Origin: Chionis minor
Lineage: Eukaryota; Chordata; Aves; Charadriiformes; Chionididae
DNA: 64,000 nt
Direction: 5' to 3'
Assembly (NCBI GenBank): GCA_013398295.1
Contig: VZSF01010123.1
Coordinates: 5,082-69,081 of the forward strand
Both the position numbers and the translations under genes were made by a program. The notes below the pieces were generated by a model. The model ran no database searches. It had not been told where the DNA came from and saw only the letters and a program-made list of their open reading frames with translations. Positions within the stretch are counted from its first letter, which is position 1, and each line of letters opens with the position of its first letter. Below are positions 54,620 to 64,000 of this stretch, in pieces.

Positions 54620-54897
54620 GACAGGGCTTCATTTGATAGGATGAGGGGTAACGGTTTTAAACTGAAAGAGAGGAGATTTAGATTAGATATTAAGAAGAAA
54701 CTCTTTACTCTGAGGGTGGTGAGCCCCTGGCCAGGGTTGCCCAGAGAAGCTGTGGCTGCCCCATCCCTGGAGGCTCAAGGCCAGGTTGGACGGGGCTTGG
54801 AGCAACCTGGTCTGGTGGGAGGTGTCCCTGCCCAGGGCAGGGGGCTGGAACGAGATGAGCTTTAAGGTCTCTTCCAACCCAAACCATTCTGTGATTC
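54620..54897 (+). mobile_element. CR1 LINE 3'-end fragment, plus orientation
   Basis: tttgataggatgaggggtaa, then agattagatattaagaagaa and ccctggaggctcaaggccag, ending caaaccattctgtgattc. It is the reverse-orientation relative of the copies at 18061 and 27830, and longer at its 5' side. Confidence 0.92.
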
Positions 54898-57800
54898 GGC
54901 AGCAGCAGCCACGCAGGCTGGTGGGTTCCCCCGCAGGAGAAGGGCAGGCTGCCTGCTGCCTTCACAGCGCTCGGCGGTGGCGAGGCCTCGCTACATCTAT
55001 TCCTATGTTCCCACACAGGGACCAGAGCTTCCCGAAGCAGCTTGGATTGCATAGACGTGACGTAGTCGGCAATCAAGTGAAAGCCAGCCCGCTCTGCCAT
55101 ACCCAAATTCAAATTACTGAGCACAGCAACAAAGCAGCTGTTTTCTGAAAGATTTATCACGGCCCTTGCAAGCTGCAGGACAAGGCAGAAAGAGAGAGGG
55201 AAGAAGTGACTGGGAGAGAACGCGAGGCTTTGCAGGCGATAGCTGAACGCCTGGCAGCGCGCTGTGGCAGGAAGCAGCCCGAGAGATTTATGGCTGACTT
55301 GGAAACAAGCAAGTTCAAAGCTGAAAAGTTGGGGCTGTGACGCCCTGTTCCCATAGGACTTAAACGCAATCACTGGCACAGAGAAAAGCTCTGCATCTGG
55401 CACCCTGGAAATCTATTGCCCCTGCTGCTCCCTGGATTAACCCCCACGGCGTGGATATTAAGATGGGATACAACTGCAGCATCACTGGCTATGGCTCCTT
55501 TGAAGAGAGGAGATGTACGCAGAAAAAAACCTGCGATGAGGAGGAAGGAAAAGAGGACAATAAGAAAGTGAATGAGAATTACGAACGAGCAAGCAAAAGC
55601 GAATGAGAACCACTGCAAAGCTGCTTTGCACTGAATACAAGGAGGTGCCCATTGAGGCAGATATTTGTCTTCACAAGGGCAGCTGGGAAGGGCACTGAAC
55701 CTCAAACAGACGTACCGAACAAAGGCTTTCTTATAAAGGTCTCATTCAAGAGGCTCACTGGTACAAAATCTGCTCTGCCATGGGCGAGACGGGCATTCTT
55801 GGTGCCCGCTGGAGTCGGGAGGGATGGAGGACCCCGGGGTTCACCAGCTATGCTAGATCAGACCCAGTATAATTCTTAAAGGAAACAAACAGCAAAGACG
55901 TATATTCGTTACGTGTGAGGATTTTAAGTTTTTCAAACAAACAATGGTATTCAACAAAATATGCAAAGCAGATAGGTTTTGGCAGCACAGAGCACTGGGG
56001 AGGCGAGTGACTAGTAGAAAATGCACAAGATTTCTTTCACTGAGGGATAATTAACTTGCAGCATATGGATGGATCTATTCATCTCAAGATTACAGTCTTA
56101 ATTTTTACATAATTATTATTTTTAAAACCCTAAGTATATTCTCTCAACATTACTGTTTCAAATACCCTATTCAAAGTCTTCCAGTCTGAAAGCAGGGCCC
56201 ATCTATCACACCTCTGGAGCAGCATTCTGTTTTCCCAGAAAATAATGAAAACAAGAAGCCCACAATTTTAAGGGTGTTTCAGGTTTGATAAAGAGAACGG
56301 CGCACCCATGCCTTTCTCCCCAGCTTGCGCCACCCCCAGTCTCTAGAAATAAGTCACAGACACATTTAAAAAACTTGTACTACGCTAAAGTAACCCCTGG
56401 CGCATTACAGAATAACACAGGCTTCATTCTTTCGTAAATAAATAATAAAATCACTTCAGCTAGGGAATACTCCACTTGGAAGTGTTACTTACTTTATTCA
56501 CCATAGCTTATTCTAACTAGAGGGTATATTTTTCCATTTAAACAAGCCTTTAGCTGTAAATATTCAATAAGTCCTGTCCCACCACCCCCATATCCGAACT
56601 GGGTTGCCTTCCCAGAGGCACTAAAGGACTTTGGGACAGAAAGGAGGGTTAGGAAGCAGCCCAGTTCAGTGAGAACCCATGAGACAGCCCCGAGAGGGAG
56701 AGCACCAACTGGGGGAGATACACTCACAGGGACGGCTCCTGCCCCGCTGGGTGAGCTTCCCTCCAGCAGCCCGAGCGCCGCGCCGCCGAACGCAACCTCC
56801 CCTCGAACCACCAGCACAAACTCACACCCCTCACCGGCTGCATCGCTGTCATCGCACCATATGTTCAGCTTCCTTATAAATCTCGCACAAAGCTAACTTC
56901 TTACAGTCTTTTCTTTTCCAAAGAAGGGCGGAAAAGCTTGGGAACGAGCTCAGTCTAAACCCGCCATGTCTGCAAACCCCGGCACATACGTACGTGCACA
57001 GTTGTCCACGGCTTCTTAGGCTGTGGGAATCTGTAAGGCACAAGCGTGGTTTCGGGGATGCTATTACGGAAGTGAAGACAGCTGCTCTCAGTGAGCTGAT
57101 CCGATGACAAAAAGAAAGAAAAGGAGGCAGACACAGGTCTTTAATGAGACATTTATAAATGATTTCCCAGGCAGAGCACTGGCACTAGCACAGAGAGAGG
57201 AGCAGTCTCAGGACACCTTCTGAACTGGAGAAATTTATCTTGAGTACCAAACATTGTAAAGGGCAGCCAAGCAAAGCATAGTGCTTTCTCTCCACCAGAA
57301 AAAGCAATCAAGCAGCAGGGTTTTGAAATTTCACGCCCTTTTTAAGTGTAAAATTTTCTCCCGGGCATCATTCCCACATAAAACCCACTCGGATGGACTC
57401 CGGTGCCATTCCTTACCAGCTACAGCGCTAACGGAAAAAGATAAGCAGCCAAGCAATACATTGCTCAAGCAGGTGCACACAGAAAGGCCGCTGACATATT
57501 CACTCAGAAATGATGGAATTAGCTCAGTACCAATAAAACACAGAAGAGAAAGTACCAAAAAATAGCCTGGCTTGGTCCATCAAGAGAGTAGTTATTACTT
57601 TATGATCAGATTGGAGCTGGAGCAAGAGATCAGCAGCTCCAAGATCAACAGTCTGCACTGGGAATGGGATGCAGGAGAAGTTGCTGTGTGGGCAGAACTC
57701 AGGATATTTACTCACGGGACATAACCTGAGCAGCCATGCACAAGCAGAGTGGCTGTACATCTAACAATCCAGGGGAAAGGAAGGTTAAATGACCAGGAGA

Positions 57801-58473
57801 GAGACTAGTTTAACTCTGCCTTTGGCCATAGTACCTACTCCAGGTACATAACAAGTGTTATAACCCTCTCTTAGATCCCTGCAGTGCTCGGATGATCTGG
57901 TTACCCCTTTCAAGTCCAATGAACTGTACTGTAGCGCGGTGTTTCGCCTGGCACGCCAGCTGATGAGCCGTGCCGCCCATAGCTGTGCTCCTGCTGCGCT
58001 CGCAGATCAGGACCAGCAGTCTTTCGGAGGCCCACGTGCCCCCACCTCAAGCTTAAAGCATCATTCAACTCGAGCCAGGGGTGCATTTTAAGTTCAAGTT
58101 CAGGCAGCAAGTGCTCTGCTGGCACCTGGGAGATCTTCCCCATGTGAAGACATGTAGCAATAAACCACATCAGTAAGATCTTCCCTACTCTTTCTCTCTT
58201 GAGCGCTAACAACCTCTCATTTCTACCTGCTGAACCTCAGAAAGATTTGTAGCTACAAACACAGGCTTTTCTCTGAGTTTCCAATGTTACCTTGCTCTGC
58301 CTCCCCCAGCAGGAGCTGGACTGATCTTCCCAGTGATCGTTCTCTGCAAGAGCTCACAGCCTGCAGCCGCAAAAGGTACTGCCTCATGCGCTGTCTGCAG
58401 CTGGTCTTGGGGGAAAAAGTACAAAAATTTAACACCTGACATGTAATAATGAAGAAGGACACTTGGCTAGCGC

Positions 58474-58868
58474 AGAATCACAGAATGTTAAGGGTTGGAA
58501 GGGACCTCTAGAGATCATCTGGTCCAAGCCCCCTGCCAGAGCAGGCTCACCCGGAGCAGGGTGCACAGGATGGTGTCCAGACGGGTTGGGAATGTCTCCA
58601 GAGTCGAAGACTCCACCACCTCTCTGGGCAGCCTCTGCCAGTGCTCTGCCACTCCCAAAGTAAAGAAGTTCCTCCTCACGTTGAGATGGAACTTCCTATA
58701 ATCAAGTTTGTACCCATTGCCCCTTGTCCTGTCACTGGGCACCACTGAAAAAAGCCTGACCCCCTCCTCCTGGCACCCTCCCCTGAAGTATTTGTAGACA
58801 TTGATGAGATCCCCCCTCAGCCTGCTCTTCTCCAGACAAAAAAGACTCAAATCCCTCAGCCTTCTGAG
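58474..58868 (-). mobile_element. CR1 LINE 3'-end fragment, minus orientation, longest copy
   Basis: gaatcacagaatgttaaggg, then gatcatctggtccaagcccc, cttcctataatcaagtttgt, and ccctcagcctgctcttctcc at its 5' side. About 395 bp, the longest CR1 seen here, and from a third subfamily (ctagagatcatctggtcc). Confidence 0.92.
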
Positions 58869-59566
58869 GCCATGCTGAGTATCAGCACGCTGAGAGAGGC
58901 TTGTTTTCAGCGTAACGAGCTACCCTGGAAGAGAGTAGAGAGTTAAGCACACCGTTAATTGAACTGCTGGGCTGGCAGCAGCAGAAAGGCAACCACCATG
59001 CTTTCTGTCTTCTGCTTAGGTTTTTTTTCCTCTTCTCAGTAGCAAGACGACAGCGATACGATTATAACATCCCTCGGAATCATCCATCCCACTTGCCTGA
59101 AAGAGGGACGCTTCAGGGGCCACCTGCAGCACCCCCAGGACCCCACGGGAACTGTGGGAGAGGTAAAGACCGACGTGTCTCAATCGACAAACCAACCTGT
59201 GCCCAGCCCGAGGGCTGCTCCCTGCTGAACCGCCGCTTTGATTCATTACTTCATCAGCCGTTAATTTGCGCAGCCACACATCCCTGCGCAGACTGCCCAG
59301 GCCATACATCTCCACGAAGGTCCCACAACAGCCTGATTGTGCACATATCCACGCTATGCGGAACATAGGGTTTGTTGGGCTGTTTTTGTTTTGCCTAATC
59401 TTATAAAAAGGATATTTGAGAGCAGATTAACACTGAGTCACCTACTTTATTCCAAATATCTGGCTTAAACAGCTAAGTACCCAATTCAAAAGGCAATGAG
59501 CTGTACATGAACAGGCACTATTTGCAGAAAATCCAAATCACCTATGTGCAGAGGATGTCTAATCCT

Positions 59567-59585
59567 TTTTTTTTTTTTTTTTTTT
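59567..59585. repeat. Poly(T) tract
   Basis: Nineteen Ts in a row in intron 2. Similar runs occur near 21676, 23631, 26460, 38242 and 54349. No flanking element explains it. Confidence 0.9.
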
Positions 59586-60093
59586 GAGGAAAAAAACCAC
59601 CACGATCCAGATCTGACCCTAAAAAATATCTGAGCTAGGATATGAACATAGAAACCCGCAGCAGGTATCTCAAACCCAACAGCCTTAAGTCTCAGAAATG
59701 ATAGATTATACCCTTCCAGGGGTGATGGTGGGCAAAGTGAGAAGTGGTGGTGGTGGGGAAATCCATAAGGTGAAGTGAGAGATCACAGACAAAGCTGTGG
59801 AAACTGGTTACTTGAGCTGTAGAAAGATCTCAGGTCCCACCAGGCCCGCTGACCACCTGTGGGCACACAATATGCTCCCCATGCCAGTAGATCTTACTAG
59901 TTTGAAAGACACACGTGAACTATCCCTCTTTCTTACTTTCTTACCCCAACTTCTTCAGAACTTTATCAGACAACTAGTTTTACACTTTTATCCTCTGAAC
60001 ACACCCAGCCAGGGCAGCAGTCAGTGAGGATGAAGTCTCCAAGTCCAAACTCTCCTTTTTGGGGTCAGGATTTTCTTGACATCAGACATCAAA

Positions 60094-60214
60094 AGACGGG
60101 CAGATGTGGTGCTGAGGGACATGGGTTAGGGGTGGTTTTGGCATAGGTTTATGGTTGGACTCGATCTTGAAGGTCTCTTCCAACCCACGTGATTCTAAGG
60201 TTCTATGATTCTAT
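60094..60214 (+). mobile_element. CR1 LINE 3'-end fragment, plus orientation
   Basis: gggcagatgtggtgctgagg, then ggttggactcgatcttgaag and tctcttccaacccacgtgat, ending ttctatgattctatt. It shares its 3' end with 37890-38109. Confidence 0.92.
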
Positions 60215-61639
60215 TCCTTAACTGAAATTTTTTGTTCAAGGTCTGCATCAAGCCCATCTAATTTCTGCCAGGTTTTTTTGAGCAAATACCTCCAAATACA
60301 ATATTTTGCAATATTGTGCAATATTTGCCATTATGTGAAATAAATTACACAGCAACAGATAAGGCACTTGTCATCTTCAGTAACGTGAGTCCTAAACAAC
60401 TGCAGAGGTTTAAGTGTGAAATAAGACAAGTGCACCCCAAGTGCGGGACCAAGACATTTGCCCTGTAATGCTTAATGACCGCGTACCCTCAGCCAAGTTA
60501 CAAATGCAGTAACGCTGACAGACACAGCGCTTCAGTCCATGAAAAGGACTACGGAAAGCAGCGTCAGAGAGGGAAGCTGCTGCTCCTGGTGCCAGGAACA
60601 GGAAGGCAAAAGGCCAGAAAAACCTGCTGGCCAGGGTAACTGTTCCACATTCACCTCTGACTCACGGGATGACACGGGCAAGACCTAGCTAGCTCTCTAA
60701 GTTGTCTTGTGTGGTAAAACATGGAAAACACTGACCTCCCTCAGCGCCCCAAGCTTCACAGGGGGGAGGCTGAAGCATTCGGAGTGTCTAGAACAGAGAG
60801 GTTTCACATGTGCGTAGCAGGCTTATAATTACCAAGAGTGAGAATGACTTACAGCTCATGCTTGGTAGGAATTCAGCAAGCAGCTTAGGAATACTCCTGT
60901 AGCAGCAGTTAACTCCTGCCTAACGGTGCCCTGCAAATTAGAGCCCTGGCGGTGCGCTAGGTGACGCAAAGCAACTCCGGAACTCTTGGCGTAGGTTTGG
61001 TTTTTAAGAGGTACTCATGGCAAAGTTCAGCATGGCCTTCCTCTGCAAACATTTAAAAATCCCCCTCCACAAATATTTCCTGTCTTGCACAGAATTCTGT
61101 AAACAAGACAGTGCAAAGCAAAGCTCTCTGCAGCATCCTCCAGGCCACCCACGACCCAGACGTAGCACCCAGGACACAGTTCCTACTGCGCTGGAAAACA
61201 CCATCGCCAAAACGGCCACATTTTGTAGTAGAGAGACCATCAACTGTGATCTCGATGGAGCTGCTTAACCCACACAGCTCAGTTTTGACAACTCCCATGA
61301 TTTTATAGTGAGTATTGCGATACATGGAGTTTTGTTTTCTTACAGACCTCACTATTGCATAAAAAAAAAAATATTCTTTAAGGTCTCCTTAAAAGACCTT
61401 TCTAGTTTTATTTAAAAAGTAAGTATATATCCTGCTGAACCCAAAATAGAGGAAAACATCCATTTTCTAAGTATTTTAAAGCCTTTTGTGGAGACCAGTT
61501 CACCCATTTAACTGCTTGCAAGGAGGATGCTCACGTGCAGGGTCAGTGTGTGACAGTTAAGTCCAACCAACAGCCAATACTATGCAGCAACAGTCTGATG
61601 CCACTGTAATCCTATGGATTCTCATCCCAAACCCATCTA

Positions 61640-62110
61640 TGCCAAAGGGAATCTTTTCTTTAATTTCAACGAATATTGGCTCAGGCCTCTAATGATTAAT
61701 CTGCTCTCGCAGGATTAGTTCAATTGTTTGAGGCAGAACATGCAGGAGCAGATTCTGCGCCTTTACTCCAAGGGGCGTCACTGCAAGTCACTCCTGATGG
61801 TTCTGCAGACTTACACCAGCCCGGCTGAATAGGATTTGGTTCATTATACTCAAACCACCATAAGATGAACATCTGTGGGAAGCAGATTTTCTTTCCCTGC
61901 TGTTCTGCAAGGAGCTACAGACAGAGAGAGCAGGAGGGCGCCTGACCTCCATATGCCTTCAGGGTATGCTCGCATCTCATTCTGCACTGAGCGCGCTGAA
62001 TATTACGGATTAACTATATCAAATCCTTCTAAGAGCATCTAATGATTAAGACAATTAAAATCAGACTGCCAGTTGTCTCTAGATGTCACCTGTAAAGCTG
62101 ATTAAATCAA
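61640..62110. promoter_or_regulatory. Homeodomain-site-rich stretch, candidate conserved element
   Basis: TAATGATTAA occurs twice, near 61689 and near 62040, with ACAATTAAAATC and TTAAATCAAGATTGATTC nearby. The middle (about 61740-61850: gattctgcgcctttactcca, then a cactcctgatgg and ttacacc run) resembles an old amniote interspersed repeat that I cannot name. Enhancer role is inferred. Confidence 0.3.
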
Positions 62111-62365
62111 GATTGATTCAGTGCCCTTTTGTATCACTCACAATGCACCAAACCACCTCTCCTTGGGAGAGCAACGCTGCCAAAGGCCCTTCCCTTCTTC
62201 AAGAGGGGAAACAGAAGGGGTGGGGAAAGCACCACCTCCAAAAACTCCCTAGAAAATCCAGTAGAAAATGTATTTCAGACTGCAGGATGGCAGACAGAGC
62301 GGCTCATGAAAGGGACGTGTGAGCTGAATGCAAGCCCTACGCAAACAGTCAAATGGTTGGTCCAC

Positions 62366-62397
62366 AGCCATAGAATGGTTTAGGTTGGGAGGGACCC
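62366..62397 (-). mobile_element. Very short CR1 fragment
   Basis: cagccatagaatggtttagg, then ttgggaggga. Only the last 30 or so bases of a minus-orientation CR1 3' end remain. Confidence 0.6.
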
Positions 62398-64000
62398 GTG
62401 CCAGAAAACATGTGGTTTCTGGATAGGCAGTGGAGATTAGAAGGAAATACGCAGGGTCATGAGAGCATCCGTGTCCACGAGTGGATGGATTTGTACAGTG
62501 ACGTGACCTACACGCAGGGCACTCGAGTGACCCCGCAGTAATGACGAAGGAACACGCTCAGGCTCTAACGATCACTCAGCAAAGCTTCTCCAGGGGTTGT
62601 CGCAGTTCCTACACCTCAGCTGTGCTGACCATCAGCCACCACGGCTCCTCTCCCAGCTTCGCTTCCGTCAGCTGTGCATCAATCCTAAACCAGCAAACCA
62701 GCAACTCCCATCTGCAGTTTTTTCCTGGGCAGTCCTCAAAAACACATTCTTGCTTTCTTTCGGATCACTGCTAAGTTCTTGAACAGGTGACTGTCTGTGT
62801 GTACAGCTAGGCTCGCTGTTACTACTAATTGATAGATAATCTGCTGATCCTGTAGTAGCCAGAGGCATTCGAGCTTCAAACATGCTCCTTGGCACTGCCC
62901 AATTCCCCAAGGAATTGAAGATGCTGTGTACACAGACCTGTTAAGATAAAGCAAGACCTCATCAAACTTCACGGACACCAATGCATTTCCAGCAACGACC
63001 ACTGATCTGACTCGAGGAATATCCATTTGCGCTTGCAGCGTGGATTTAATCAAGGACAGCACTCGGCTCAGAGCTGACAACACCAATCGCTCCACAAGGC
63101 CTGAACCAAAATGGCAAAAAACAAACGTTTGCTAGAAATAATAATAGCAGCCTCTGGCCCCGTGATGTGGAGTCTTTTCTCCCAATTAGCCAGTGCACAA
63201 CACCCCAAGTTAATATTAATCAAGAGCCACAAAGAATTTGAATAGACAAGAATTGGCTCCCTATGTTTGTGCCAGTCAATCAGCAGCTCCGGCCACTACA
63301 ATCTCATTTCTTTTGTTTCAGACAAAACAGTAGTTCAGTGACTTTCGTGTTTATTTGGGAATGAGAATTAATAGATTGATACAAAACCAGGCAGCTTCAG
63401 CAAGATTTCTTGTAGCTTAATAACAAAAGCCTGTGCTAAGACACTGCCAAACCATCAGTGATTACCTGAGAACAACCTAGCCAAGCTCTCTCTTATTACC
63501 GAGGCATAAACTCCTCATCAAGGCCACCTTACCACCCTCTGTTTTACTGCAAAATAATCCCAGAGGCCACAGAAATTGCTTCTTCTTGCTGTGCGTCCAG
63601 CCAATTTACTCCACAAAATCCTGGAAACATTTAAAGGCAAGCAACTGATTTCCAGGTTAATTTACCAAGATGCTGTTGTTAATCCTGTTGCAGGAAATAA
63701 AAAAGAATGAATATTTCCCACTGAAGAAGGTAAGAGTAAGGCACTAATCCTGCAGAGGAGCTAAGGTGGTGGTGAGATTTACCCTCTCCTGGCAGAATTC
63801 AGGCAGGTATAGCTCACTAATGACGGGACCTGCAGGTGTGTGTGAAGAAACTTTTCTGCGTAGAATTGCTGAGTCTCTGAAATTAGAAGCAGCCCTCAGA
63901 AGATAGCCACACTTCTAGGAAACAAATAGGAAGACAAAGTTAACTCTACCTCCCCCAGAAGACTCAAAACCCAATTCAACCCTGATAAAAAGATGATGCC

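Larger units (their letters stand above)
48086..64000 (-). other. CLIP2 intron 2, partial (at least 15.9 kb)
   Basis: From the exon 3 acceptor to the window end. I searched both strands for the start-codon exon (human begins MQKPSGLKPP) and did not find it. It contains the CR1 copies listed below, an 18-bp minisatellite, T/A tracts and a homeodomain-site-rich stretch near 61640-62110. A stretch of 2.3 kb (about 48900-51270) holds no open frame of 60 codons on either strand. Confidence 0.7.

Noticed and set aside
56494..56817. CpG-rich minus-strand open frame with a donor-like GTGAGT, considered as CLIP2 exon 2
   Set aside because: The residues do not resemble the CLIP2 N-terminus (no MQKPSGLKPP-like start), and the CpG cluster is under 100 bases.
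62736..63095. Minus-strand open frame of 119 codons, considered as an exon of a neighbouring gene
   Set aside because: No family recognised, and an acceptor-like AG falls inside it without matching frame support.

Overview
The window is a piece of a bird genome. Two things show this. It carries at least nine copies of the CR1 retrotransposon 3' end, the dominant avian LINE, in both orientations. It also carries a split gene whose product matches vertebrate CLIP2 at almost every exon. GC-rich intergenic DNA and poly(A)/poly(T)-peppered introns fit this too. I cannot name the species. CLIP2 lies in the Williams-Beuren syndrome interval of mammals (established knowledge), so this should be the syntenic avian block.

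The one gene I can support is CLIP2, on the minus strand, read from high to low coordinates. Fifteen coding exons lie between 48085 and 9986. Every exon joins its neighbour in frame through GT-AG introns. They encode 1003 residues: two CAP-Gly microtubule-binding domains with intact GKNDG motifs, a serine-rich linker, and a long coiled coil. Human CLIP2 (1046 aa, 17 exons, from memory) has about 40 more N-terminal residues and two more 5' exons. Those two (numbered 1 and 2 here) and the promoter were not found and are probably beyond 64000. The last exon adds only three codons and a stop (9986-9997). It then appears to run into a 3' UTR of about 4.2 kb that ends near 5740, after a cluster of AATAAA signals.

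Layout: 1-5740 is intergenic DNA between CLIP2 and its presumed downstream neighbour (GTF2IRD1 in other amniotes). It has a CpG-rich left end and four AT-rich islands that look like candidate conserved non-coding elements, three of them with palindromes. 5740-9997 is the terminal exon. 9998-47546 alternates exons 16 to 4 with introns of 0.4 to 10 kb. 47547-48085 is exon 3. 48086-64000 is intron 2, at least 15.9 kb, with CR1 copies, an 18-bp minisatellite and a homeodomain-site-rich stretch.

No RNA gene, CRISPR array, bacterial feature or second protein-coding gene could be supported. The points most worth checking are: a symmetric 35-codon cassette exon with weak splice sites; a perfect decoy splice donor inside exon 12; an unnamed repeat shared by 4750-4925 and 14424-14588; and the palindrome-bearing intergenic islands.
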